This document shows, piece by piece, positions 11,387-22,305 of a stretch of 64,000 nt of DNA. Numbering within the stretch: the stretch's first letter is position 1; each line of letters opens with the position of its first letter. This DNA is from Diphasiastrum complanatum (Eukaryota; Streptophyta; Lycopodiopsida; Lycopodiales; Lycopodiaceae). The notes beneath the pieces were generated by a model, which had not been told where the DNA came from, made no database searches, and was given only the letters and a program-made list of their open reading frames with translations. Both the position numbers and the translations under genes were made by a program. The stretch lies in the NCBI GenBank assembly GCA_029204225.1, contig CM055096.1, forward strand, positions 58,169,600-58,233,599, in the 5' to 3' direction.

Positions 11387-12091
11387 CTATGGATTTGACT
11401 GTTCTTTGTGCTGTGTTGGTTTCTGTTCTCGCTTTGTTTGCTTCGGGCCTTTCTTCTTCTGCTTAGTTGTGCTCTTGTTGGTGTACAAGGCATGAGAATC
11501 AGCTGAGGAACTTGAGGCTTCGTTCCTCCGCGTGTCTTCCTGCAACAACATAGTAATGACTCTCAAAAGAGTCAGTTTTGGATGTGTCATGATGATCATC
11601 ACCCAGCGATCGTATGAGCTTGGCAAGCTCGTAAGCAGTTGCATTACTACGTCTTGATCGTCTATGACACATCCGACAGCGTCCATTTGGTTTATCAGGT
11701 TTTTGAATTGGTTGCTGTGATTCTGCAAGGTATCACCATTCGCCATCTTGAGGGAGTAAAATTTCTTCCTGAGATGTAGCTTGGATGCTATATCTCACAC
11801 TTCATATAGTGTGCTCAAGATGTCTGAGATTTCTTTCGATGTCTGGGCCTCGGATACATGGCCGATCTAGGTATCCGTAATGTTGTGGATGATCAGCGTG
11901 AAAGCCTTTCCATCCTTCAGCTTCCATCTGCCGATTGCTGCGTCATTTGCTTCGGGTTTTCCTTCTGCACCTGTAACAATGTCATAAAATTTTTTAGCCA
12001 TTAGTATAGTTTTCATCTTAAATTTCCACAGATGGTAATTAGCTCCATCAAGCTTGTCCATGATAGGACTGGCTTTCCCTTGGGAATCCAT
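11387..12091 (-). pseudogene. Copia Gag remnant (element J)
   Basis: 12091-11867 encodes the Gag N-terminus starting MDSQGKASPIMDKLDG with the LDGANYHLWKFKMK signature. 11746-11387 encodes the UBN2 part, with MANGDTLQNHSNQFKNLINQ and LLTSLPSSYDRW, and a basic tail. A degenerate zinc knuckle (C, C, H, C) follows near 11340. A stop and frame changes separate the pieces, so no full-length Gag can be made. Its sequence type differs clearly from Gag of A, B, C and F. Confidence 0.7.
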
Positions 12092-12245
12092 TTGGAAGAT
12101 TAGTCTAGGTGATAGGAAAAACTATCAGTGACCTAAGTATGAAAATCTAGTACTGGATAACAGAACAAGAAGACGATTACTTTATCGGTTGGTAGAGTCT
12201 TGTACTGTGGAAACTTATCAAGCTACGAAAATAGCTCTGATACCA

Positions 12246-12379
12246 TGTTGGAGAAAATCCTATTGGGGATTGCGGCGCTTGTATAAAACAAACATGAGAC
12301 AATGAGTTCATGAAGAGAGAGAAATGTGATGAGAGTGAGAGACCACATGAATGTACTAAAGTTTAAATTTTCTCCAACG
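12246..12379 (-). repeat. Element J 5' LTR, only 134 bp
   Basis: The ends are near-perfect inverted repeats: TGTTGGAGAAAATC on one side and ATTTTCTCCAAC on the other. The primer-binding site is directly adjacent at 12233-12245. No second LTR is found, so the length rests on the terminal inverted repeat alone. Confidence 0.6.
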
Positions 12380-12631
12380 CCTTATCTCAGAACCACCCCA
12401 ATCGATTCTAACTCATCTTTCCATTCATTCTAGGATGGATTGTATGTTTTTTTAATACACATACTCATACTCGTCTTTGGTGGGAGACTGTCTTACCACC
12501 AATTCCTACATAAATTGGAAAAATTTTGATTATAAAATATATATAAATTAAATAATGTAAAAACATAATACCAAAACATTAAATGCCATTAAAATCAAAT
12601 TGCACTTATAAGTACATGACTTATGAAATAG
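12380..12631. other. AT-rich spacer, no feature seen
   Basis: Lies between the outer end of element J and the start of the repeated segment at 12632. No gene or repeat is recognised. Confidence 0.4.
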
Positions 12632-13430
12632 GCATGACTTATGGAAGTTTCCCACGCCAAGGGCCAACTCTACATACTTGGATTCACCACATTCATGTCA
12701 TCCGATCAATAATCCACCACATCTATAGTGTGATTTGATTGCAAACTAGGCTACTTGTTGACTAGCCAAATCCGACATATCAGATCCATCAATTTCGTAG
12801 ATATGCTTTAGGATTTCAATTATGTGCATTGGGTGTATTGTATGTGTAGGCTAAGCGTATTAGGATTTAATGTTGAGAGTAAGGGATCTAGGAAAAGGGA
12901 TTTAAGATAGAGGGTGGATTTGGAATTTAGCGTAAGGAGTTTCGGGTTGAGGATAAGGAGTTTGGAGTTTAGGATCTAGGGTTTAGAATAAGGAATCAAG
13001 GAAACAGAGTTTAGAGTAAGGGGTAAGGAGTTTAGAGATCTAGAGTAAGGATAAGGAGTTTCAAATTTAGGCTTTACGGTAAGGAGCTTGGGGTTTAGGG
13101 TAAAGAGTAAGGAATCTAAGAAAAAAATTTAGGTAAGGGATAAGGGGTTTAGGGATCTAGAGAAAGAGTAAGGGGTTCAGAATTTGGGGAAGGGGTTTGG
13201 GGTTTATTATAAGGAGCTTGAGGTTTAGGGTCTAGGGTAAGGAGTTTGGGGATTTAGGATAAGAAATCTAGGGAAAGGAGTTTAGATAAGGGATATGGAA
13301 TTTAGGGTTTAGGATTTTGGTTTGAGAGTAAGAAGTTTCGAGTTTGGAATGGGCTTAGAGTAAGAGAGTTAGGGTTTAGAGTTTAGGGCCACAGGTTTGG
13401 GATTTAGGATTAGAGATTTGGAATTTACAA
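12632..13430 (+). repeat. Degenerate telomere-like array, copy 1
   Basis: Starts TATGGAAGTTTCCCACGCCA, followed by about 240 bp of unique-looking DNA. From about 12880 come some 550 bp made almost wholly of G-rich variants such as GGGTTTAGGGTAA, AAGGAGTTTGGGGTTTAG and GGGTTTAGGATAAG. These resemble the plant telomere unit TTTAGGG but are irregular in length. The first 600 bp match 23986-24583. Confidence 0.65.
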
Positions 13431-13881
13431 TTACTTATTGATGCTGAGTTATGTGGTGTATCTAAATGTATGAATTAATGATATTGAAATAAGATTCTAA
13501 CCAGCAAAATCTAAAGTAATAATTCTAGTGTATGCCATCCAATTAATTTGGTAATGTCTTATATATTGTTTTCTAATTTGTGCTTGATCTATCGTTTTAT
13601 ATAGGTTTGGCATCATGGACAAATGCAAATAAAAAATTCACACTCTTCTTCTTGAGAGGAGTCAGGACCATTACATATTGGATCAAAGGCCTTACGCAAC
13701 TAGAGAATAGCATACCCATGTACACGACGCAAATATGCATGACGACGAGAATGATGCAATACCATATCACATGTTCACATGTACGGACAAATTGAGAGAG
13801 AAGCATTGTTCGTTCTTGAAGTTGCTTCATTGGTGAGTATTCATACCTTTCATCATACCTTTCGATACAAATTATGTTTTG
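13431..13881. other. Spacer, no supported gene
   Basis: Overlapping open frames of 71-77 codons occur on both strands at about 13580-13830. They lack any recognisable motif and mirror one another, so they are not called. Confidence 0.4.
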
Positions 13882-14502
13882 TGTGAGAAATTGTCAACTA
13901 GTTTGATATTTTGGTCATATTTGTTTATTGGGCAATTGAGGCCAATTTGCATATTAAACTTAGAGTTTGACTTTTCAAAGTGATAATAGTCTAAAAGTAT
14001 TTGAATTACCACTTTCAAAAAGTGAGGGAAAGTAGAAAGTCGAGTTTGGACACATTCAAATTTGAATGTTAGATATAGTGAATCTAGTTCATATTGTAGT
14101 AGGGTTTTTGATCTAGAAGTTTCTATGGAGGGAAACCAAGCTCATTAATGAGGCATGGACGTGATATAAATAGATGTAAACTCGTGGGAGAAATAATTCT
14201 TCTCACTCTCTCATCTCATGTCATGCTTATACATGAGTTCTCTTGGGTTCATCTATCCATGGGTGCACTATATTGATGATATATTGCAATCTTGTTGATA
14301 TTCGGATCCACACGTGTGAGATATAGTAACTTACTATTTTTGTACGAACATCGACTTCATTTTATCATAAGTTTGATGTTTGATCAATATCTTTTTGAGT
14401 TTGCATTTTTTTTATTAAGTAAAAATGGTGTAAATTGTGAGGCCTTTCATACCAAATATCAGTAAATGATTTTGGATCTTAGTGATTCACAAAATCTTCA
14501 CA
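13882..14502 (+). repeat. Element D 5' LTR (621 bp)
   Basis: Begins TGTGAGAAATTGTCAAC and ends AATCTTCACA, followed by a degenerate primer-binding site TGCTATTAGAGCT. It has a TATA box (TATAAATA, 14164) and the palindrome CACACGTGTG 145 bp downstream (14309-14318). It is clearly related to the LTRs of A and F. Confidence 0.75.
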
Positions 14503-15010
14503 TGCTATTAGAGCTTGTGTTGCAAAAATCAAGCATTTCGCATAAGTAAAATTGGTCTTTTGTAGGTCAAAACTCAATTTAGGTTTATGAACTCTAAGTA
14601 GGCTGATTTGACATGTGCCTTATTGATTTTGGCCGATTTTTGATGCGTTAGGAAAGCTTTATTAGAGGCTACAAGATTCTATATCAAGTTTGTTGCAATT
14701 GCATGTAGAAATTGGAAGATTCAATTTTTTGTGATTTTGTCAAAATCCTATTTTTGATTGGATCTCTATTTTTTGAGGTTGCTCGACTTCAATAGAGTGT
14801 GTTTCAATCTTAGAAAGTGGCAAGATTCAATAGATTGTTGGTAGATCATAGGTTGATCAAGATTTCTTCATTCTATGTGTTGATTTGCTAGTTATAAGTG
14901 CTAGAAGAGAATTGAGAGGTTCCATATCTTTGTGATTTCTTTTTGTTGTTATTCAGAAGAGTGCTTTGTGCATTGGAACAGGTTGAAGAGAAATATCAGG
15001 TCATTGCAAC
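14503..15010 (+). mobile_element. Element D leader
   Basis: An untranslated leader that can be followed to the gag start in the leaders of A and F, including TGCTTTGTGCATT and AGGTCATTGCAACATGGCTA. It carries no gene. Confidence 0.65.
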
Positions 15011-15836
15011 ATGGCTATGCTGTTTCATACCGCAATAAAATCCTTCACTGGGCTTCAACGTTATATCCATCAAAATTTTTAGCTGCCTACTATTCCTGAT
15101 GAACAGCGAGAAACAGTAGAGATTTCTGAAATTCCCCAAATTTCTATGAATCTGTTGAATATAGGTGTTGCTAAGGGGACTAGCATCACCCTACCTTTGT
15201 CCTATAAAGACTATCCCACAGTAACTGCTATCCTAGATAGCGGATTAGACGTTAATATCATGGCTTTTTCATTAGCAAAGTCATGGGGCTTTCATACCCT
15301 CGATCAACCACGATATAAACTTCACATGGCTGATCAATGAGTTACTGACCCTGCTGGTCATTTATCAAATATAAAAGTTCGCATAGCAGATGTCAAATTT
15401 GTGCTAGATTGTGTCATCTTAGATTTACCAGAAGATAACAATACATATAAACTCCTTCTTGGTACACCCTGGCTCCAAATGGCAGGTGTTGTCCAAGATT
15501 GGAAGCGTAGCAAAATTACCTTTGGTAACTACGATAAACGAGTCATGGGTGACTCAACAGGCCATGTCAAGTCCGCCAAGGTAAACGATGATTGGTCATC
15601 CACAACATATGATGAATTAGATACATGGTTGGTTTTTGCATGTACATGAGTATCGGAACCGTGTCTCCCACTGACAGGCTGGGAAACACATGTTGAAATC
15701 TGAGTAACGCTTCTGCTTTGTAACTGTTCTAATAAGAAGAAGAACCATAAAGAACCGTAACTAAAGAAGAGGTAAAGAAATCACTAGAACCGTGTTCACA
15801 AATTTAGAGAATCTGTGAACAGATGAGAATGGTGTT
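15011..15836 (+). pseudogene. Gypsy-type retropepsin fragment fused to the copia gag start codon (element D)
   Basis: The copia start ATGGCTA (15011) is followed at once by foreign sequence instead of gag. The same frame, with TAG stops near 15080 and a TGA near 15338, encodes a gypsy-like aspartic protease: ILDSGLDVNIMA, with DSG where DTG or DSGA is usual, and about 75 residues later LLLGTPWLQ, the second conserved protease block. It stops at 15647-15649. The non-coding tail to about 15830 includes CCCACTGACAGGCTGGGAA, which is shared with 33500. Copia sequence resumes at about 15837 at the point that corresponds to the end of gag in element F. The insert thus replaces nearly all of gag. 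Confidence 0.65.
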
Positions 15837-16291
15837 AATGTTCAAAACACAAATGATGATGCTTTTGTGATGTCTTCATGTTTGAGTTCTATTGTTGGAG
15901 ATATTGATCCATGGTGGATTGATAGTGGAGCAATCTCACACATGACTTTTCACGAGTATTTCACTTCTTTGTTGGCATATGGAGATGACAAGAGGGTGAT
16001 CTACATGGCCAATGATGGTATGTGTGCAATCAAAGGGATTGGCACAATTCCTATTTCTCTCTATACAAATAGGCTCATTTGAAGGATTTTTTGTTCATTC
16101 AATCTATTACTAAGAACCTACTTAGTGTGAGTCAATTGCTAAGCAAAGGTCTTAAAGTGGATCTAGATGGAGATGCTTGTATGATTAAAAGGAAGGATGT
16201 CTTGATTGCAAAAGTTTTTCCCAAATCCATTATGAGGTTAATGATGAGAAACATTGATTTGGGAGCAATCTTGGTGTTTCCACTCTATTAA
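15837..16291 (+). pseudogene. Copia protease remnant (element D)
   Basis: Encodes NDDAFVMSSC, then DPWWIDSGAISHMTFHEYFT, the copia retropepsin core with an intact DSGA. The rest of the protease fold follows (YMANDGMCAIKGIGTIPISL) up to a stop at 16082. A second frame continues with ITKNLLSVSQLLSKG and ends at 16291. It is very close to the protease of element F. One stop and a frameshift inactivate it. Confidence 0.7.
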
Positions 16292-16885
16292 GCAAGTTCT
16301 TTGTGAATGTATGCTTAGAATCTGATAAGTAAACTTATTTGCTATTAGCAAGTTGTACAATTGATGTACTTCGTGTGAAGCCATTTGATCATTATCTTTG
16401 GTTGTTCTTCTTGGAGGTGTAGAAATTGTCAAGTAAAAGCTAGTTCTGGGTGCTAGTTTGAAGATTGATCAACATTCAAAATTCCAATCACTCTTATTGA
16501 TCTTTTGTATATCAAAATGAGTCCATATTCTGATTTTTGAAATAGGATCTGTGAGGGGTTGATTAAGTGAAAGAAATTTGGTGGCAAGAGGTAAGTGGGT
16601 TGGAAAACTCATGAGAGAGAATGTGTTCCTTGTCTCAAAGATGTCCCAAATATGTTATTTACTCAAGAGAAATATAGTTCTTTTGTAGCTGAGTTACAAG
16701 ATTCTCAGTGAGATATGAGAGTAACATATGCGGATTTTGGAGGAATCTACCAGATAAGGACATATGTGTTTATGTACTAGGTCATAGTGATATTATTCTC
16801 ATATGTGCATGATTAATCTTCTATGGATCTACTATGTATTCCTAGTTACTAGGGTTATTTGGTGCACTTAACCTAGTCGGTGAAC
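16292..16885 (+). mobile_element. Element D internal remnant, not coding
   Basis: It lies between the D protease and the insertion of element A and is probably decayed pol. I recognise no motif. D resumes after element A at 22155. Confidence 0.45.
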
Positions 16886-16890
16886 ATAGA

Positions 16891-17550
16891 TGTGAGAGAT
16901 TTCAACTAGTTTAGTCTAGTTTAGTCATATTTTGGTAAATTGTCAATATGAGGCCAAAACTCATTTTAGATTTAGAGATAAACTTTTTGAAGTTATATTA
17001 GTTTAAAGTACATTCAATAAACACTTTTTGAAAGTGTGGGAAAGTTAGTAGTCAAGTTTGAGAGAGATTCAAATTTGAACTTTGGGTACATTGAATCTAG
17101 ACCCAAAAATAGTAGGGTTTACATTTTGGAGGGAAAGCCAAGTGGCCAAATAGGGTTTGGACACTCTATAAAAGGATGTAACTCGTGGAGAGACACATCT
17201 TCTCTCTTTTCTCTTCTCTCTCTCATTTCATCGTTATACATGGTTCTCTTTGGGTTCTACTACTCATTGGTGCACTCTCTTGATGATATCTTGAAATTCT
17301 ATGTGTAGAATTATCATTTATTGCTATTTTCGGTTACACACGCATGGAATATAGTAGGGTACTGTAATTGGATGGACAAAAAACAGATTTTATTTTTTTG
17401 TTCATGTTTGATCAGTATCTCTTAGATTTTGCATCTCATTTTGTATGTAGATGCTGATTTTTCTACATTGGCAAGATTGTTGGTTTGCTCCTTATTGTAA
17501 CCAAAGATCAAGGACATGGATTGAATCTTGATGATCTGAAATCCTTCAAA
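16891..17550 (+). repeat. Element A 5' LTR (660 bp)
   Basis: Starts TGTGAGAGATTTCAACTAG and ends ATCCTTCAAA, where the 3' LTR has TTCACA. TATA box CTATAAAAGG near 17166. The palindrome seen in the 3' LTR is mutated here to CACACGCATGG. TGGTATCAGAGCT (17551-17563) follows as the primer-binding site. Confidence 0.85.
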
Positions 17551-18152
17551 TGGTATCAGAGCTATTGTGTTTCAGGTTTTGAAAGGATCAGCCACATTTA
17601 GCAAGGATTTGGAGGAGCTACCAATGCTAGAGCATGCTAGATTGATCTCTACTAAAAAAATCAGCATTTTTGCATGTGTAGAATTAATCTTTTGTAGGTC
17701 AAAACTCAATATAGGGTTATATACTTGATCAATTACAATTTCACACTTGGTTTACTGAAATTAGATGATTTTTGGTGCATTAGGAAGGTTTCAGTGGAGT
17801 CTACAAGAAGATATATCAAGTCTCTAGAAATTGCATGTAGAATTTGAGATATTCAATTTTTTGTGATTTTGTCAAGACCCTAATTTTGATTGGATCTCTA
17901 GTTTGTGAGGTTACTGAACTTCATTTGAGTGTGTTTCAATCTTCGAAAGTGGCAAGAAACACTAGATTGACGATAGATCATAGGTTGATCAAGATTTCAC
18001 TATTCTATGTGTTGATTTTCTAGTTAGAGTGCTAGAAGAGATTTGAGAGGTTCCATATCTTTGTGATATCTTCTTGAGTTCATTTTTTGACATTAAAGAG
18101 AGTGCTTTGTGCATTCGAACAGGTTGAAAGAAGAAGATTAGGTCATTGCAAC
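17551..18152 (+). mobile_element. Element A primer-binding site and leader
   Basis: TGGTATCAGAGCT at 17551-17563 pairs with the 3' end of an initiator-type tRNA. A leader of about 590 nt without a gene leads to the gag ATG and is shared with D and F. Confidence 0.75.
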
Positions 18153-19061
18153 ATGGCTACAAGTGGAGGCTTCATGTTGGAAGGCAATGATAGGCTTACC
18201 TCAATCAACTATTCTACTTGGAAGGTGAGGATGGAGTCCTTATTGGAGATGAATGAGTTGATGGAGATTGTTGCAGGTGTGGAGGAGAGGCCTCTAGCAC
18301 CTCAAGATCAAGTGAGGTATGACAAGAGAGCTAAAAGAGCTCTACACATGAATAAGATGAATGTTACCAATGAACTTTTCAAGGAAGTTGGTAAGTGCAC
18401 ATCATCTTTGGAGGCTTGGGAAGCTTTTAAGAAGCTTTATGAATCCAAGTCTACATCAAGAGTTCTTACTCTTAGGAGGCAAATCTTTCAAAGTTTGCAA
18501 AAGAAGGAAGAGAGTACTCATGCTTTTGTTTTGAGGGTTAAAGCATTCAATAATGAGTTAGTGTGTATCGATGAAAGCATTAAGGAGGGAGAACTTGTTC
18601 AAGTTATACTTAATGGCTTGTTGGATGATCATGCTAATCTTGTTCAAAGTTTTGCTATTCAAAAGACTTTGCCAAGTATTGTGGATTTGCAAGAGATCTT
18701 GGTGAATGAGAAGTATAGGCTTCAATCAAGAGGAGGTGGATCTACTTCGACATCTTGTTTTGAAGAGGAGGCTATGTTCATCAAAGGCAAGTTCAAGGGC
18801 AAAGGCAAAGGCAAGTGGTCTAAAGGAAAGAATCAAGGTGAGACTTCCTCTTTTGGAAAAAAGAAAGATAAGTCTAAGTTGAAATGCTTTTATTGTGAAA
18901 TCAAAGTGCATATTTCAAATGAATGTTTGAAGAAGCAAAGAGATGAAGGTAGCAAGCAAATCAACTTTACTACTAACGATGAGGATCTAGGTGGTGGTGA
19001 TTCTCTTTTGATGTGTTCTTCAAGTCTAATATCAAGTGAAGGTGACAAAGATTTATGGTGA
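18153..19061 (+). pseudogene. Copia Gag (element A), open frame ending at a Trp-to-stop change
   Basis: I start it at 18153 (GCAACATGGCTACAAG), which matches the start in element F; the frame itself is open further upstream. The 302-residue product opens MATSGGFMLEGNDRLTSINY with STWKVRMESL, the usual copia Gag N-terminus, then the UBN2 region (ALHMNKMNVTNEL, LVQVILNGLLDDHANLVQSF), a Lys/Gly-rich linker and a CCHC knuckle, CFYCEIKVHISNEC. Translation ends at TGA 19059-19061, where Trp of the protease motif WWIDSGASSHM would stand. The Gag itself is complete, so this copy could still make Gag. Confidence 0.75.
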
Positions 19062-19448
19062 ATTGATAGTGGAGCTAGTTCACACATGACTACTTATAAG
19101 GAGTTCTTTACTTCTTTGGTCACTTATGATGGAGCCAAGAAAGCAATTCACATGGCCAGTGGTGGTGAGTGTGTGATTGAAGGTATTGGTTCGATTCCTA
19201 TTTCTCATTCTACTAATAGGAAAGCAAGACTTGATGGTGTTCTTTACATTCCTTTACTTTCAAAGAATTTGCTAAGTGTTGGTCAAATGATAGAGAAATG
19301 ATACATGGTAAAGTTTGGTGGTGATGTTTGTTTCATTACAAAGGACAAAATCTTGGTTGCTAGGGGCAATAGAAAAGGTAGACTTTTCAAGCTTGATGCT
19401 TTTGTTATGGCTAACAAAAAGGATGGAATGGAAAAGGATATTGGTTTG
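19062..19448 (+). pseudogene. Copia protease remnant (element A)
   Basis: Directly after the stop, the same frame continues with IDSGASSHMTTYKEF, an intact protease active-site motif, and the remaining protease strands, ending LLSVGQMIEK at 19301. A second frame continues with GGDVCFITKDKILVARG and RLFKLDAF to about 19415. After that no copia pre-integrase motif is seen. Confidence 0.7.
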
Positions 19449-20636
19449 AACTTTCCAAAGTTACCTTTTAGCATCAATAAGATTGGTGGATCTTATGCAA
19501 AGTCTAAAAAGCTTCCTTATGCTAGATCTAGGGCAATGGTGTTTCAATGGTCCTTCATGGCAAGTGAAAGCATGCAAAAGGTAAGGAAAGAGCTAACTTC
19601 ATCAATGGAGGTGAAGGTTCTTCCTTGGAAAATATTGTTGCTAATGATTTCTTTGATCATATGGAAAAAGATGTTGCTAGGTGCATTCATGAAGGAGATG
19701 GTTCTTCTACATTCTTTTTTGATGAGTCCAATAAAGTCATTTTTGTAGCAAGTGGAGTCACATGTCTTCATAAAGAGAGTAGATCAAATGGTTCTATCAT
19801 GAGACTTGGAGAGGGAGATAGTCACAAGTCAAGGAGAAGAGAAGAATGTGAAGAGTTCAAAGTAGGGTGTACATTGAATGATGTCATTGTGAATGATAGT
19901 GAGGAAGAATCATTATCATATGAATCATTACCTAAAAAATTGAGTAGAAGTTCTTGTTTGAAAAAAGAGAGTACTTCAATCATCCTTATGTTTAAGGTAC
20001 TAATCATTTTTTTCATGGCTTCTAATGTCCTTGAGGTTTCTGCTTCTTATGATGTAATCATTAAGAGGGAGTCTTATGAAGGAAAGAGCAATGGAAGATT
20101 GGTTCTTGGGAAGATCCAAGGCATGGATCTCACATCTCTTCATCAACTCAATGGATTCTATGATTGTGAATTGATCACTCATGATCAAGATGGCAAATAG
20201 TTGGTTGGAGAAGACTACATGGAGCAAATCGAGAGGCAATTTCTTGAAGGCAAGGGAGATCTCATTGGTGAGATTATTGAGGTTTTTTATGGACTCAAGA
20301 GGGCTAGATTTATTATTTTTGATACTCATCTTCACCTACTCTACTTCATGTTGGATGGAAAGATTGGAATCTATCTTTTGATTTATGATGGTGCCACCAA
20401 TGACATTGTTTTCACTAGCCTTTGTGAAAGATCAAGATGAAACATTGATGAGATCTTGTTGGATCTAGATTATATATTTGAGAGGGAGTATTTCCAGAGG
20501 TTCCAGTCTGAAGATATTTATATCTTTGATATCTTTGATGATCAAGAGAAAGGTAAGCAAGTGGAAGCGACTCACCTTGCTTTACTCACATGTTTCGGAG
20601 AATCTTTTTGTGTAGATGATGCTATGAAACTGGATA
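19449..20636 (+). pseudogene. Highly diverged pol region of element A with RT echo
   Basis: The frames at 19625-20200, 20201-20440 and 20456-20815 are nearly contiguous. The middle one reads EGKGDLIGEI, then VFYGLKRAR, then DGKIGIYLLIYDGATNDIV. The order and spacing recall copia RT (YGLKQAPR, then the YVDD block), but the YVDD catalytic motif is gone. There is no integrase. Either this is decayed RT or unrelated sequence with a short resemblance; I favour decay. Confidence 0.4.
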
Positions 20637-21503
20637 TTGGTTCTCATGGTTTTCATACTGGAAAATCAAGTAATGGATCTGAAAAACAAAGTTTGTTCAA
20701 TGACTTTGATGGTCAAGAGGAAGATCAAGAGGTTGGTCTCAAAGGGCTTCAACAACACAAAAACAAAAGGTGGCAATTTGGAGCTAGTCAAGGGCATCAA
20801 AGGAAGGTTATTTAGCAAAGATGTTTTGGATCTGTTTTTGAAGCTTGTTGAAGACTCAAGTAAGGTCAAAGGAGTAGCAAGGAAGTGTGGTTCAAGTTTA
20901 ATTTACTTGTTCTATCTCATGTTTGAGCTATTTCATGTGGTTGTTTGCAAATTGTCAAGATATGGACAAACTAGCTACATTATCTTGCAATATTTTATTG
21001 TTGGAGTTGTACTAGCATTCTTGGCTGGTTTTGCTGATGGAAATGAAGCTATTGGAGGTTCATTATATCACTCATTCATGGCCAAGTCATCAAGTATTGA
21101 TGATATATTGTGGCAAGATGGAGATGGAGGCTCATTCATGGAGTTTTATGGTGGAGACATATCAAGAAAGGACAAAGTTGGAGGAGACAAGCAAGCAAAT
21201 GGTCATCACTCACATTTATTGTTTGGTTGCTCTAATTTTTCAGAGAGTTCAAAGTTTGAGACATGGAGGAATCATTTCATTCACATTCTATTTGGTTCTT
21301 CATGTTCTAGTTATATCTTGATGTGTAAAATTGATGTAAGAAATAGTGAAGCATCCAATTTGGACACTTTTGTCTATATCAATTATGAAAGATACTTTAT
21401 AGCATTAGAAAGGAGATCTATACTTAGTATGGAGATCATTCTAAAGTTGGATCAAAGTTCTATTGTCAAAACTATGCCAAAACTAGTTGAAGAGGGAGTG
21501 TGA
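20637..21503 (+). CDS. Unknown 288-codon open frame before the 3' LTR of element A
   Basis: An uninterrupted frame of 288 codons ends at 21503, just past the start of the 3' LTR. I do not recognise the product. Residues 86-104 and 112-132 (SYIILQYFIVGVVLAFLAGF) are hydrophobic and could span a membrane. The C-terminal 130 residues are conserved in minus-strand element F (60166-60570), including DGGSFMEY-like text, CKIDVRNSEAS and a YINY block. Its position matches the env-like frame reported for sireviruses, but no sequence resemblance to an envelope protein is claimed. It could also be non-coding element sequence that happens to stay open. Confidence 0.35.
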   Translation: MVLMVFILENQVMDLKNKVCSMTLMVKRKIKRLVSKGFNNTKTKGGNLELVKGIKGRLFSKDVLDLFLKLVEDSSKVKGVARKCGSSLIYLFYLMFELFHVVVCKLSRYGQTSYIILQYFIVGVVLAFLAGFADGNEAIGGSLYHSFMAKSSSIDDILWQDGDGGSFMEFYGGDISRKDKVGGDKQANGHHSHLLFGCSNFSESSKFETWRNHFIHILFGSSCSSYILMCKIDVRNSEASNLDTFVYINYERYFIALERRSILSMEIILKLDQSSIVKTMPKLVEEGV

Positions 21504-22149
21504 GAGATTTCAACTAGTTTAGTCTAGTTTAGTCATATTTTGGTAAATTGTCAATATGAGGCCAAAACTCATTTTAGACTTACTAATAAACTTTTTGAAG
21601 TTATATTAGTTTAAAATACATTCAATAAACACTTTTTGAAAGTGTGGGAAAGGTGGTAGTCGAGTTTGAGAGAGATTCAAATTTGAACTTTGGGTACATT
21701 GAATCTAGACCCAAAAATAGTAGGGTTTACATTTTGGAGGGAAAGCCAAGTGGCCAAATAGAGTTTGGACACTCTATAAAAGGATGTAACTCATGGAGAG
21801 GATCATCTTCTCTCTTCTCTCTCTCATTTCATCATTATACATGGTTCTCTTTGGGTTCTACTAATTGGTGCACTCTCTTGATGATATCTTGCAATTCTAT
21901 GTGTAGAATGATCATTTATTGTTATTTTTGGTTTCACACGTGTGAAGTACAGTAGTGTACTATAATTGTACGGACAGAAAAAAAAATTTATGTTTTGGTT
22001 CATGTTTGATCAGTATCTCTTAGAGTTTGCATCTCATTTTGTATGTAGATGCTGATTTTTCTACATTGGCAGGATTCTTGGTTTTCTTCTTATTGTAATC
22101 AAAGATTAGGGACATGGATTGGATCTTGAATGATCCAAAATCCTTCACA
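21499..22149 (+). repeat. Element A 3' LTR (651 bp)
   Basis: Starts TGTGAGAGATTTCAACTAG and ends ATCCTTCACA. TATA box at 21774 and the 14-bp region TTTCACACGTGTGAAG (palindrome at 21935-21944) 161 bp downstream. ATAGA follows directly. Confidence 0.88.
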
Positions 22150-22154
22150 ATAGA

Positions 22155-22305
22155 CATATGATCAAGTATTGTGTTGGACAATTACTTGCAGAGTTAACGA
22201 ATCTTTCTTCTGTTAGTTTTTAGAGAGTTCAAAGTTGGAAGCATGGAGGAATCATTGCAAGTACATTCTATTTGGTCCTTCATGTTCCAGCATGTAATAT
22301 GGAAG
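22155..22305 (+). mobile_element. Element D, continuation after element A
   Basis: Contains AGAGAGTTCAAAGTTGGAAG and ATTCTATTTGGTCCTTCATG, matching the 3' module of A and F. It shows that D also carried this module before A inserted. Its end is lost at the junction with fragment E. Confidence 0.55.

Larger units (their letters stand above)
10440..12379 (-). mobile_element. Copia element J, 5' portion, decayed
   Basis: Minus strand, read from 12379 down: a short LTR, the primer-binding site TGGTATCAGAGCT (complement of 12233-12245), Gag, zinc knuckle, protease, then a decaying pre-integrase zone with CQDCLVGK near 10770. It fades into unrecognisable sequence below about 10440; no RT, RNase H or 3' LTR is found. 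The breakpoint of the 7-kb duplication lies inside its protease. Confidence 0.75.
16886..22154 (+). mobile_element. Copia element A, structurally complete, with 5-bp target duplication
   Basis: LTRs 16891-17550 and 21499-22149, flanked by the identical pentamer ATAGA (16886-16890 and 22150-22154). It has a primer-binding site and a purine tract (GAAGAGGGAG) before the 3' LTR. It encodes Gag and protease, but integrase is missing and the RT is barely recognisable, so it is non-autonomous. It inserted into element D. Its two LTRs differ by several percent, so the insertion is older than element B. Confidence 0.88.

Noticed and set aside
12880-13430. True telomere or chromosome end
   Set aside because: Units are irregular, the array is flanked by ordinary DNA on both sides, and it is present twice in the window.
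13580-13830. Complementary 71- and 77-codon frames
   Set aside because: Mutually antisense with no motif or repeat support.
17551-17563. TGGTATCAGAGC strings as possible tRNA gene ends
   Set aside because: They sit directly behind LTRs and are primer-binding sites; no cloverleaf surrounds them.
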